NCBI GenBank assembly: GCA_015956445.1
Contig: WIUZ02000006.1
Coordinates: 558,001 to 622,000 of the forward strand
From: Thelephora terrestris
Lineage: Eukaryota > Basidiomycota > Agaricomycetes > Thelephorales > Thelephoraceae
Length of the DNA stretch: 64,000 bases
Reading direction: 5' to 3'
Position numbers and translations under genes: made by a program. The number at the start of each line of letters is the position of its first letter. The stretch's first letter is position 1. This document shows positions 35,436 to 46,437 of this stretch, in pieces. The notes under the pieces were generated by a model that did not search any database, was not told where the DNA came from, and saw only the letters and a list, made by a program, of their open reading frames with translations.

Positions 35436-36336
35436 CTAGACGCTATCGAGAAAATCAGAATCGCGGATGACAAGTGGGAAGGGATCGTACTCATCGTCTT
35501 GGTGAACCGAGGGGCCGGGAACATTAGCAGCACCCTAGGCAGCACTTCTCCAACACGTACCGTGGTAGTGAAACCTTGCCTATACGGCAATGTGAGTACA
35601 CCGTAGTACATTGATGACGAGCATGCTCACCTTCTTCGGGTTTTCCGGTGCACGTGGAACGTAACGGTCGTTATCAGATGGTCTGGTCACAAGCGTGCTT
35701 AGCCAAGCCAGACGAATAATTGAAAGACGGGAAGCTGACTGTTCTTTCTTCTGTAGAGTCAAAGAATTAAGTGAGTTTCTCCCCTCATGGTAGAGATTCC
35801 GACCTTGCAGGAAGCGAGCATGCTCTGGATCGTTATGCATATCGCAATGACAGTCAAGACAGGGGACCAGCCCTCTCTACCCAATATGGACGCACAAATC
35901 TATGCCATCCGACTCAGCATGCCTGAGGACGGGGTGCAGGAACACACTTACATGCCCGTTCGAGTATACGTGCTGTCGCCCATGCATTTGATTTAAATCA
36001 ACGAACAACGCAACTCTGTCAATTGGACGAACCGGATGGACGGGTGCTTTGTGAGTATCATCCACGACGAACTGCACTGCAGGGGCAGATATCGGGTATG
36101 CGTTATCAAACCTGAACATTAGCAGAAACTTCTCTCCCTGGAATTTAGATCAACCTCAGTCACAGGCAGATGGGGGCGATATCGTTGCTTGCCTCATACT
36201 CGCTTGTTCCCATTACCTCTACCGTGAACAGCCACTTCTCGAAAGTGTCGGCATTGACGAGGTTGATGCCCACGGGCGTGCCTGCGTGAATTTCTGCCAA
36301 CTCCTTGTTTAGCCTTCTGGTGTAGGCGAGTGCCAT
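35436..36336 (-). CDS. ubiquitin-conjugating enzyme E2, UBE2W/Ubc16 type
   Basis: The start MALAYTRRLNKELAEIHAG is typical of E2 helix 1. Next come FEKWLFTVEVMGTSEYE, FRFDNAYPISAPAVQFVVDD and HVYSNGH, where an intron interrupts. The next exon continues ICASILGREGWSPVLTVIA with the active-site Cys, then ICMTIQSMLASCK. This active-site context (HxYSNGHICxSIL) is that of UBE2W, which adds ubiquitin to protein N-termini. The last exons read NDRYVPRAPENPKK, then RFHYHDDEYDPFPLV with the stop at 35,436; the RAPENPKK-to-FHYHDD tail is also typical of the group. About six short introns. A TTG start upstream is possible but unlikely. Confidence 0.88.
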
Positions 36337-36593
36337 GTGACGGAGTGTCTCAGGTGGAGGACCCAAACAGACACAAACATTGCACTGACTCCCCTTTTTT
36401 TTTTTCGATTTCTGTTCGTCTTTACCATCTCTGCATTAACTAGAGTCACTTGGAGTCCCCATCCTCATGGTCTACCAAGCGCTCGCGGGGATGAAGAACA
36501 ACACTCCTCCCCGTTCGTTTTCTCGCCCTGATCATATCTGTTTTCATTCATCCTGGCGTCGAGCGTGGCTGTGTACAAGTTTATAAACAGTAT

Positions 36594-37696
36594 CTACCGC
36601 GTATCTTTCAGTTTCTTTATTCCCTCGAGAATAGAACTTGCTCCATTTTCTAGTAAGGCCTTTGCAAGCTTTTTGCCAATCTCCTCCGCCTCCGACAACG
36701 ACGAGACCCTTTCCTCCAACATCTCTTGTACATGTGCGACCCCATCCACGGAGGTCACGCACCCCACCAGTGTCAAAACATCCACACCATCCTCTCCCTC
36801 GACCAACTCGCTCTGAACGCCAACGGGTACGCTGCATCCCCCTTCGAGCTCTCTGAGCATCGCACGTTCTGCGGAACATTTCCACAAGGTCTCTCGATGT
36901 GACAGGGATTTGCAGAGTTCCCGAGCGTCTGAATCAGAGGAACGGATCTCCACCGCCAGGGCACCTTGCCCCACCGCATGATATAGAATTGGTGGGGACA
37001 AATCGGACGTCAGACGACTTTCCATAGTCATTCGCAACATTCCTGCCTTCGCGAGAATTATTGCGGTGTAAGGTCCATGGGGGTCATCCAGTTTTCTCAG
37101 ACGAGTATCGCTAGCCGACTGGGTGAGTGGGAAAACGAAGCTTCTAGGAGGCGTTAAAGTCATACATATTCCCCCTCTGGGTGAGAAAGAATCCCCCACG
37201 CTTGAGTGCTAATCGTATTGTTTGGGTGTATTGGACTCACCACATCGATGTACTTGAGCCTGGGATGTGCCCTTCTCAATTGCGCAACTCTGCGCAAGCT
37301 GCTGGTCCCGATAACGCTGCCGTCAGGTAGATCACCTAGCGTCTTGAATGGGAGGCTGTCCTTCATAACCAGGCCATCGACGGGGTCTTCCCTCTCCAAT
37401 ATTGCCCCGATTTCCATCCCCGCAGGTAGTGTAGTCGGCACATCTTTGAGACTGTGTACAACGAGATCCACGCTTCCATCGATTAGTGCAGCTTCCAGCT
37501 CTTCTGTCCACACAGACTTTCCACCCATGAGGTACAAAGCGTCCGTCTGATTCTTGTCCCCTGCACTGGAGATGTATCGTGTTTTGAGGTCTATGTGTGG
37601 ATGCTGGTTCTGAAGCGCAGTCAAAACCAGCTCTGTCTGGACGACGGCTAGTTTCGACGGCCTAGAGGCGAGAGTGAATGTCCGGCCACCACTCAT
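36594..37696 (-). CDS. HEM3: hydroxymethylbilane synthase (porphobilinogen deaminase), with an 11-nt micro-exon
   Basis: Joins four porphobilinogens into hydroxymethylbilane in heme synthesis. The start MSGGRTFTLASRPSKLAVVQ and the blocks DKNQTDALYLMGGKSVWTEE, DLVVHSLKDVPTTLP and IGTSSLRRVAQLRRAHPRL are family hallmarks. The conserved RGN-x-x-TR segment is present only if an 11-nt exon (37,166-37,176, minus strand AGGGGGAATAT) is spliced in between introns 37,177-37,240 and 37,111-37,165. The frame then reads YIDVRGNIDTRLRKLDD. The third exon holds YHAVGQGALAVEIRSSD and LRELEGGCSVPVGVQSE, with the Cys that carries the dipyrromethane cofactor. The stop is at 36,594. ALG1 lies divergently 304 bp away. 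Confidence 0.95.
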
Positions 37697-38000
37697 GATC
37701 AGAGTAAAGTGGAAAGTCAAGAAGTGTGGTGATGGAATTCGTGGTCGGGTTACGATTATATAGTATAAAGGCATACCTGTGATTACTCAATTATCGTCCA
37801 CATCTGAGAATCCGCCCTTCCGTCCTTCTGGGGCATCAGGTCGGCACAAAGGTTGGCAGTTTGCCGACGCACCCTCCCCAGCCACTGTATGAAGTACTTA
37901 AACGTTATGATACTGTTCAGACCCTGATCTCAAAGGTCGCATCCGATCACACTACTACTTGGTCACCCTCCCTACGTTAACCGCACAACTCAAGTTCCCC
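37697..38000. promoter_or_regulatory. bidirectional promoter of HEM3 and ALG1
   Basis: A 304-bp divergent spacer. On the HEM3 side a TATATAGTATAAAGG stretch lies near 37,758-37,771 and could serve as a TATA element. No other site is claimed. Confidence 0.4.
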
Positions 38001-39986
38001 ATGGCGGGGGCATGGGCGTCTGGTCTTCTGGTTTCGTTCATAACCTTGGTTCCCCTCTGGCTCTTCACCAGGAGATTCAAAAAATCTACACGGATGCATT
38101 CTGTCGTCGTCTTCGTTTTGGGCGATGTGGGTAGGAGCCCAAGGATGATGTATCATGCCGAATCTTTCGCTAGCAATGGATTTGAGACTTACATAGTCGG
38201 ATATCGTGGTATGTAACTTGAAGCGCGGTTTGGACCACGAGACGTTGACAGAATCGCCTGCAGGCTCAAAGCCAACAACTGCATTGTTGTCAGCGCCTCG
38301 CGCCCAGTTTTTCTACCTCGCACAGCTCCCCCCGTTCTTTTCGCATCTACCTTTTGTGATCGTCGCCCCCCTAAAGATAATACACCAATTAATAGCCATC
38401 CTTATCACCATCCTCTTCACGATCCCCAACACACCGGAGTTTATCATCGCACAGGTTAGAGTCTCTCACTCTCATACAGACCAGGGTTCGCTGACCGCTC
38501 AGAAGAATCCACCCAGTATCCCAACTCTTGTGGTTATGTGGTTTCTTAGTCGTGTGACCTCGGCCAAGGTCATCATCGACTGGCACAATCTCGGTTACAC
38601 AATACTTGCGTTGAAGCTAGGAGAGACCCACCCCGCAGTAACAATGGCTAAGCTGTGAGTACCGCTATGTACCCAGTCTGTTTCCGATGCTGAATTACGG
38701 GAGGATCGAGAAATTTTTTGGGAGGAGTGCGTATGCTCATCTATTCGTCACGAACGCCATGCAAGACTTTCTTGTATCCCAGTGGAATCTGAGGCAAGTG
38801 TCATGCGATACGTAGTGGGCACGTCGCCTGAACCTCATATAGGGGGCTCAAAATCGTCTTGCACGACAGACCACCCTCCCATTTTCACCGCTGTTCTCCT
38901 TCAGAATCCCACGAGGTGCACTCATTCATTGCCCTCATTCCTGACTGTGACTTACTGGTTGCAAAGCTTTTCTGCCGTCTGGGTCTGACCCTCACATCTT
39001 CCTCTTCCTTGCAATCGCTCTTACCGAATTTCGAACTTCCGCGCTCGACACCGTTTACCACTACAGTGCCAGCAGCCTCCTCGATCTGCCCGCCTCGGGA
39101 TGGCTTCCCATCGCCAGTCCACCTACCAACGTTGCGTGAGGAAAGAACCGCATTACTTGTTTCCAGCACTTCTTGGACTATAGATGAAGACTTTGGGCTA
39201 CTTTTAGAAGCCCTCGAGATCTATAACCGCGTGGCGAGTGTGAAGGGTGATGATCAGAGTCTTCCCCGAATGCTGGTAATGATCACGGGCAAGGGGCCGT
39301 TGAAAGACATGTATATGGGTAGGATTCAGGAAGCCCAGCGCACGTGGGATTTTGTGCAGTGCATTAGTGCCTGGCTGGATACCGCTGATTACCCGCTCCT
39401 TCTCGGTTCATTTTCTTCCAGCTTTTTTCAACCGACAAGCATATTGATGAGCTATGACACAGGCTCCGCGGACATTGGAATATGCCTTCACAGTAGTTCA
39501 TCGGGTTTGGATTTACCTATGAAGATCGTGGACATGTTTGGGTGCGGTCTTCCTGTCTGTGCGCTGGATTTCGCATGGTGAGATCACAACCGGGATGTCA
39601 ACCATGTCTTCTCACTGGATTCATCCTACCAAGCCTTCAAGAGCTTGTGCAGCCGGGCTGGAATGGGATGGTTTTCAAGTCTTCGGAAGAACTTGCGGGG
39701 CAACTGATAGTATGTTCTTAGCCATGCCCAGTATCCTTCCATCCTCCTCACTACTTTCCATCAGAGCCTTTTGCGAGGGTTTCCTCGCTCTCCAATGTTG
39801 GAAACTTTGAAATCTGCTTTTGCTAAAACACCGGATTCGCCATCACTTTCATCCTCTCACTCCTTTGGTTCGTTGATCGATGCCGGCCAAGATGTGGGTG
39901 GAAAATGGGAGTGGACGAGCTGGGCGGATAATTGGAATGAGTCCATTCGGCAGAGCGTATTAGGGCATCACGTTAGTCAGTCGTAG
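38001..39986 (+). CDS. ALG1: chitobiosyldiphosphodolichol beta-1,4-mannosyltransferase
   Basis: Adds the first mannose to the dolichol-linked chitobiose core on the cytosolic face of the ER. The start at 38,001 (MAGAWASGLLVSFITLVPLW) gives an N-terminal membrane anchor. The GT-B N-domain follows (VVVFVLGDVGRSPRMMYHAE, FETYIVGY), then VIIDWHNLGYTILALKLG and AYAHLFVTNAMQDFL. The C-domain has ALLVSSTSWTIDEDFGLLLE, ITGKGPLKDMYMGRI, LLLGSADIGICLHSSSSGLD (after splicing) and PMKIVDMFGCGLPVCALDFA, all ALG1 hallmarks. The C-terminus WTSWADNWNESIRQSVLG leads to the stop at 39,986. About ten introns. Confident call. Confidence 0.93.
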
Positions 39987-40300
39987 TGTCTCCCTCCTAC
40001 GAATAATCCGTCCTTTGTCTGGATTGGGCTGAGAATGTCAACTTGCCTGCGCTTGTAAAATACCAAACGTCGCTCTGGGGCCCGTTCACCACGGTTGATT
40101 TGGATTGGAGTGTGCTGGTGAGCCTTACTGCTCAGCACATCGCCCTGAACTGGATTTAATGATTTATATGGATAATATACGTACGGCATGTATTCGCTAC
40201 TCTTCGAGTCTAAGATACCTAAGTCATTAATGGAACTACACAGTGCGCGCCTTCGGTGCGCAAACAGAAGACCAGAAGGTACTGTTCAAGAGAATATTCA

Positions 40301-42596
40301 TCATTCGAAGAACTCCTTAGTAGGGTCAGCGAACACCGCACTCCCAACACCCATCAAGCCAAGTTGTACTAAGCAGGCACCGGTTTGTCGGTAAACGTAT
40401 TCGAGGACGGGTTGAGTCGGTTTTCCCAGCACCTCTGTTAATTGTCAACGGGAGAAACGAACGGACAGGTCCAGAGGGCGCACCGAGAATCGCCTCATTC
40501 ATCTCCATCGCAAGAATGTTACGAGATTTCTGGCCAGCAATTTCCCCCACCTCCCCGGGAACGTTGAGGGGGTCTTCATACGCAACCACACTGAATGCCC
40601 TCTTAAGGTAGGTAGCGATTTCAGGGCGCGTGTCATTTTTGTATTCGAGCTCGAGCTTCTGACCGTAGGTCAAAGCGTTTGCGAGGGAAATCTGCGCCGG
40701 TTCGGTAGGTGCTGCGGCAGGAGCCCTACGCGGTCGCCCATCTATGTACTCTCCTCGTGTCCGCTTGAGCGCGTCAGCCGCAATCAACATCAACTCGACA
40801 AATTTCCTGCAGCGCAATTTAAAAAGCATAAGGCCTTGTTCGCGTTCCAGGACAGCAGGGAACGTCGATGTGGTATCGTTCAAGGCACTGTCAACATCAC
40901 CTGCAATGAGCGACTTGACTATGTTCGATCGTGCGTCAAGAGAGTACGCATCAACCCTGGAACCTGGGAATCATTTCAGTCAAATTAACTGATGAGTGTC
41001 GTGGATGTAGACCTGGCCCCCGATCGGGCGTGGAACGCCGCATTTGGGTGTAGAAAGCCCGTGCTGCACCAACGTAGCCATGGTGTACCAAGTAATCGAA
41101 AACCAAGCCATCGATTACCCCCTTCATGCGTTTTCCAGACTGATCCTGGTGCCTGGTGGATTCCTCGCTCGTGTCTGAGACGCTTGATGAGGGATCGGGG
41201 TGAGGGGCAAGCGCATGACTGTTTGCTATCCGGGTGATCACTGAGGGGCTGACTGCGCGACCTTGGATCATCGACCAGACGTGGCTTCGTTGCTGATTGA
41301 CGTGGTCCTCGATGTCGTAGAGAAAGGGGTCATGTCCAAGGTTAATCCGAACCGATTCGTTCTGGTGGCGGAGACCCACGGAAGGGTATAATTCGGAGTC
41401 TTTGCCGATATTATCAAACACACTACCTGGAATGGATTTCAATAAAAACCACTGCAAGGGCTATGGTTACATACCAAGGAGGTCCCCATTTTTTGTATAA
41501 AAGGCTCGATGTTGGCTGAAATCGATCCCACATCCAATCACATCTCCAGCTGTTTATTTTGTTCTTCAGTTAAACAATATTGGGTCGGAATACGTCAACG
41601 TACTGGAGTACGTTGGACCATAGGGGGATCCCATCTTCTCCGCTGAAAAAGAGAATCCATCATCCCCGTGGTAGCCCCAAGAATTCTTTTCCCATCCCGG
41701 CAAACGGGACAAACGTACATCGGGCCCGCTGAAACTAACCGAGGACTTAACAGAATTTCAAGGATCCTGAGAGAGTGTGACCCACCCAATACTGATCTGA
41801 CTGGAAAGCACGATTGTAATCGAACTTTGGAAGGAGGTATAGGAGGCTTACCCTTTCTGCCCTTTATTTACAATTCCCACCTCAAAGTAGTAGATTCCGC
41901 ATGCAGCCGGGATGGAATGGTTCACGCGAGCTGCTGCCGCATCTTTGTCACCAATACAAGATATGCCTGGGGATGGTTATTGGCAATGTCATTGGGATGA
42001 TGACCAAACTTACCGACGAAGGTAAGCTCGCGGCCGTCTGGAGAGACTAAAAGCGATAAGTGCCTGTCTTGGTCGCTCCACCGGGTGGGCAATCGAAGGA
42101 CCGGGCTCAGGGGGATGCTGCTGGTGGGATATGTGGAGACGATGGGCGGGAGGTCGCGAGGGGGCGTGAAGGGGCCTTCATCATCGCTCTCGATGAGCGG
42201 AGTTCGACGCCTCCGAGGAATAGGAAGGGTGAAATCTCTGGAGTTTTGATCGTCATCGAGGGTACCAACATCGTGTCCATATCTACCTGGGGGGAGAATG
42301 GGGGGGAACTCAGTTTGAAGGAGATGCTTGAGAGAGGAATGTTCGAGGTATGCGGGACGTTGAAAGGGAACATTCGGCAAGGAGATGACAGTTTGGTGAG
42401 GGGAAAGTTGCGAAGATGTAAGGGAACCTGCTCCTTGGGCTGAGGAGACCGCTGTTGGAGTATTGGAAGTACTGGCCCGATGGTTACGGGTTGCAGGTGG
42501 GGGTAAGGTTATATCAATGCAAGAACTTCGTGGTGCGTCCGGGGGGCGGATAACTCGTGGTTCATATATACCACTGCGAATGGGACGGGTGAGCAT
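40301..42596 (-). CDS. RanBPM/RanBP9-like SPRY-LisH-CTLH protein (GID/CTLH complex scaffold)
   Basis: The counterpart of yeast Gid1/Vid30, scaffold of an E3 ligase that degrades gluconeogenic enzymes. A disordered Pro/Ser-rich N-terminus (42,000-42,596) leads to a SPRY domain: [34 protein letters not shown], then after several exons [21 protein letters not shown] LisH motif follows ([19 protein letters not shown]), then CTLH and CRA segments ([49 protein letters not shown]). A last intron (GTGCGC donor, AACAG acceptor) changes the frame so that the C-terminus reads [20 protein letters not shown] and ends DPTKEFFE at 40,301. Without that splice the text would end in unrelated residues near 40,326. 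Confidence 0.88.
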
Positions 42597-43235
42597 GTTG
42601 GGTGATGGAAGTTTATCGTGGGATCATGTCTTCCAGAGCTCCCACCTATAAACACACGTCCATCACACTTGGCTCGTCAGCAAATTGTGAAAAGTCCGTC
42701 AATCGAATATATAGCCCTATGAAAGTGATAGGGCAAGCTGTAGCCTTATAAAAGATTTCATAGAACAGCCCCAAAGCTTATAATGGCTTACAACACATTA
42801 TAACAGGTTACAAGCACTTGTTCCGGGTCTTATCAACCTGAATTTGTATTTAGTCACCCATAGCCAGGAACAGAAACAAGACCAAGAGGAAAACCCAGGT
42901 CGCCAGAGCTTACTACGAAGAACCATCAGCATCCACAGTGGGCATTGGAGTTCAATCCGAGTCGGAAAATGTCAGGAATGTCTGTATTAGGTTAAATAAT
43001 TCCACACTATTCTGACTGGGAAAATCTTTGGATTAACTGCTGTAAATATAAAATTTTCTGAGAGATTTCCTGAGTATTTTCTTATCTGGAATACAAGCAG
43101 ATTACTTGTTGTAATCCTGAAAGGAATATATTTTGTATAGCGATCATAAAATCCACTTTATTCCTACACAGTTTATATCTGGGATTACAAAGGGAATATA
43201 CACCAGAAAAGCACACGGGGGGCAAGGGTTGGTTT
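42597..43235. other. AT-richer spacer at the border of the repeat region
   Basis: The first part should hold the RanBPM promoter. From about 42,700 the base composition becomes AT-rich and ORFs disappear. No gene, RNA or recognisable element is seen. Confidence 0.4.
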
Positions 43236-43500
43236 ACTGAGTCAGTAAACTGTGAGTAAATTGCAAGTAAATGAAAAAAAAACCTGGTGAAATACTTGCC
43301 TGGCAAGCACAAAGCAAATCCACAATTTACTGAGCCAATTTACCTGCAATTTACTGGGTTCAGTATGCACTCAGTATGTTTGCAGTTTACTGAGTCATGT
43401 GACCACAGTTTCCCCATTAGGTAAACCTCAGAAAAATCCACAGTTTACTGAACAAATTTACCAGCAATTTACTGAGCCACTTGCCCAAGTCATCAGCAAA
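43236..43500. repeat. dispersed repeat A, copy 1 (CAGTTTACTGA-rich)
   Basis: This stretch is almost identical to 59,272-59,500 in the same orientation, beginning TTTACTGAGTCAGTAAACTG, itself a short inverted repeat. The word TTTACTG and its complement CAGTAAA recur many times. It also contains TCATGTGAC at 43,395. I could not fix the ends or a target duplication. Confidence 0.75.
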
Positions 43501-43738
43501 ACCACCAATTTTCTTCACACTTAGCAGTGGGTAGCACTTGGGTAGCACTTGGGTAGCTTGGGTTGGCCTTTTAGCGCCAAGCTGGGGCACTTCAGGTCAA
43601 ATCAGGAGTTCTTGTGTGGGTGATGTAGTCTGTCAACAGAAGCCGGGCAGAAGGTCGAATATGATTGGCTAGGTCACATTATTATGTTTACGTAAATGAA
43701 AATGTCTTAGAATGCTCTGCTCACAAATTGGTTATGAT

Positions 43739-44510
43739 CACTGGAAGCAAGGGGTCACTTACCCAGGGATTACATTGTGATTTTTTAGGCAATGTGTTCA
43801 GCCTGTGGCCAGGAGGTACATGTTGAGTTCTTTTACAAAGTACCCATCAGTGTGACCACAATGTGGCCAGTGGGTCCATCTTGATTGCTTTTACAAAGCG
43901 CCCATAAATTCGATCACAATGTGCCCTGTGGGTCCATGCAGGATACATTGTAAAAGTATCCATCAAAGTGGCCACTGGGCACCTTGTGAAAGAAACCCCT
44001 GGGTTCTTTCACAATTTTGCTTACAATGTGTCCAGCATACACCTGAGCCACTCATTGAAAGTTCTTTCATAACGTATTCAGCAATGTGTCCACAAAGTAT
44101 TCAACCAGAACTCTATGGTTTCTTTGAGAGTTTGTTGTGAAGTCCAACCAGATTGAGAGTTCATTGTAAAAACATTAAGAAGAACCTCCTGGGGACATTG
44201 TGGTCACATTGCTGATTACTTTTTGAAAGAACTCTCAATGAGTGGCTCAGGCACCCAGTAGGATAAATTGTAAACAATATTGTGAAAGAAAACCCTGGTT
44301 TCTTTCACAAAGTGCCCAGTGGCCACTTTGATGGATACTTTTACAATGTATCCTGCATGGACTCACAGGGTACATTGTGATCGAATTGATGGGTACTTTG
44401 TAAAGGAACTCAGCATGTACCTCCTGGCCACAGGCTGGACACATTGTCTAAAAAATCACAATGTAATCACAATGTAATCACTGGGTAAGTGTGACCCCTT
44501 GCTCCCAGTG
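43739..44510. mobile_element. CACTA-like MITE with 3-bp target duplication GAT
   Basis: The left end CACTGGAAGCAAGGGGTCAC and the right end GTGACCCCTTGCTCCCAGTG are inverted copies, and GAT lies directly outside both ends (43,736-43,738 and 44,511-44,513). The whole 772-bp element is an imperfect palindrome centred near 44,125. Subterminal words ACATTGTGA/TCACAATGT and GTTTACAAT-like variants are repeated on both arms. No ORF looks coding. CACTG ends plus a 3-bp duplication fit the CMC (CACTA/EnSpm) superfamily; as a transposase is missing the class is inferred. Confidence 0.8.
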
Positions 44511-44625
44511 GATGTAAAGTGGCTTCCGACATTAATCCTTAGGAGGGGGAGCATCAGGAAAACATATCAATTTCAGGTCCGTATGGTGTGACAAGAGTAG
44601 ATAATTGGATATTAGTCCATTGAAC

Positions 44626-44914
44626 TACCCAGTCTCGCTAAGTTGTGGGAACACGTAGCAAGGAGAGGGAGCTGAAGGGTGTGGGTGACCGGTTGTGCAG
44701 ACATTGGTAAGGTAAAGCAGGTAGAGAGTAGGTAGGGGGGAGTAGGGAGGAGTAGGGAGGAGTAGGGAGGAGTAGGGAAGGATAGGGAGTGGTAGGGATA
44801 GAGTAGACTCTCAATAGATGAATGTTGCGATGAGGAGGGTCACGGCAAGGTAGGTGGCTAAGGGAAAAGCTATCAGCACAAGATGAGAGAACGAGAAGAT
44901 ACCTGAGATGAAGA
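44626..44914 (-). mobile_element. LTR fragment, family 1
   Basis: The stretch from TGAACTACCCAGTCTCGCTA (44,626) to CCTGAGATGAAGA is a close copy of 60,056-60,330, where it forms one end of a longer LTR-like sequence. Here it is cut at 44,914 by the CACTGG end of another element. Short GGAGTAGGGA units are tandemly repeated at 44,741-44,780. Read on the minus strand it would be the 3' part of the LTR, ending in TTCA. Confidence 0.6.
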
Positions 44915-45045
44915 CACTGGGAACAAACCCCAGTTTCCCAGCCTGGGACATTGTAAATACATTGTAAGAAAATGGAAAATGTGCCTGGCAATGACCCACC
45001 TGGTACATCATAAATACATTCAAAATTGTCAGTGTCAGGAACATG
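44915..45045. mobile_element. fragment of a CACTA-like terminal inverted repeat
   Basis: This matches the first about 120 bp of the TIR at 46,290-46,437 (CACTGGGAACAAACCCCAG start) with about a dozen differences. It diverges after ACATTCAAAATTGTC, and no matching right end was found, so it is a truncated or deleted copy. Confidence 0.65.
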
Positions 45046-45217
45046 GTATTTTTAAACTTTTTATAACACGCTCGTTCTTCGAACTCTTCTTACCATTTCT
45101 TATGTTTGAGCTTCACACTCCTTATCCTTCACACCAATCATTCTAAACACACAAACGCGCGTACCATTCCCAGCGAATTGTAACAACATGGCTATATACG
45201 GTGCTATCAACATCCCA

Positions 45218-46289
45218 TCAAAAGTCAACTCTATCTGCAGCAGGCCTAAAAGTCATCAACTGTCCATCCCGGAGATCGTAGAACTGGCCCCTCCTCACAA
45301 GGATCTCCCCAAACATGGCATCACCATCTTCGGCACTCAGCTGAACGACTAGTTCAAGCCTGTAGGAAGACACTCCTTTAAGCGGCCCGATCAGCCTCCC
45401 AGATGTCACCAAACTGCGGAACACCTGATCCCACATCTCCATCACCGGGTGACTGCTCGGCAGCACTGTCGACGTAGTCAATGAGTGACCCTCCGTCTCC
45501 CTCATCGGACCCCTGGGTGGGATCCTGTCTTGCGAGGCGAAGCTGGTGTTGGAGTTGGATCTCCGACTTGACCTGTCGGTAGGGACGGTTGACCCTGTAT
45601 CAGAAGGATCGTCCCTCACCTCAACCAGACTGGTCACCATCTGACTCAACTGGTTGAGGGTAAGGGTAAGCCGATGGAGCCATGCAATGAGCAGAACAGC
45701 GTCGAGAGCGTTTGCAACGTTGCCCCTTAGTCACCGGACGTACCTCGGCAACCCTCGGAGCGTCTTCGGCTTGATCAACGACTATGACCTCATCCTCGAT
45801 CTTGACCAGCTGACTGATCGGCTGCAGTAGACAGCGCCCACAGTTCTCCTTGTCGGACTCGGCCAAAGTGGAAGCCGGAGCCGGAGTTGGAACAGGAACC
45901 ATGTTCTTGACCGGAGGCGTAGTGTAGGACGACGGGTTAGGCGATGGGAGTACCACCTCGTCAGCGTACTCCAGCTCGAACGGAACATTGGCTGTCCCCT
46001 GTTCAACCAAGACGGGACCCTCCTTGCAATTGCAAGTCTTGTCCTGCAAGGACTCGACCTGCACCGTCAACACGGACACCAAGTCCTTGAGTTGTTCAGT
46101 CTAGTAGAAGTCTTTCAGTCATTGCATATACCTGCAAAGACTGAAAGTACCTTATCATCCCTCCTAGCCAACGCACCCTTGATGTTATTATCCCGAACCT
46201 TCAACCCGGCGATCAACTCTTGATGGTTAGCAACCATCGCCTCCAACGCCTCATTCGTCCCCTGTTGGAAGACAGCCATAGTCTCCTTC
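45218..46289 (-). pseudogene. repeated coiled-coil gene, copy A, 3' part (split by transposon)
   Basis: On the minus strand this encodes the C-terminal exons of a dispersed gene family. Reading from the right: EALEAMVANHQELIAGLKVR, an intron, then RVESLQDKTCNCKEGPVLVE, EYADEVVLPSPNPSSYTTPP, and a basic/acidic tail. A last exon ends AEDGDAMFGEILVRRGQFYD and stops at 45,218. The 5' part is at 54,236-54,435, beyond the 7.9-kb element inserted at 46,290. Copy B at 61,333-62,445 is uninterrupted over the shared exons. Function unknown; the family is found here only among repeats. Confidence 0.6.
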
Positions 46290-46437
46290 CACTGGGGACA
46301 AACCCCAGTTTCCCGGCCCGGGACATTGTAAATACATTGTAAGGAAATGGAAAATGTGCCTGGCAATGACCCACCTGGTACATTGTAAATACATTCAAAA
46401 TGTCCAGGCCAATTTCCTTAGAGTGTTGCCAGCACAG
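46290..46437 (+). repeat. left terminal inverted repeat of the 7.94-kb element
   Basis: 148 bp starting CACTGGGGACA and ending CCAGCACAG. It contains two ACATTGTAAATACATT words and CCGGCCCGGG. It pairs with 54,085-54,232. Confidence 0.85.

Noticed and set aside
40326-40420. RanBPM-like protein ending in GCWECGVR at 40,326
   Set aside because: A GT-AG intron just upstream shifts the frame to a C-terminus that fits the family ([14 protein letters not shown]).
44580-44640. tRNA gene on the minus strand (TAGTTCAATGG resembles an A box)
   Set aside because: No matching acceptor or T-arm and no B box follow; the same bases form the end of an LTR-like repeat at 60,056.
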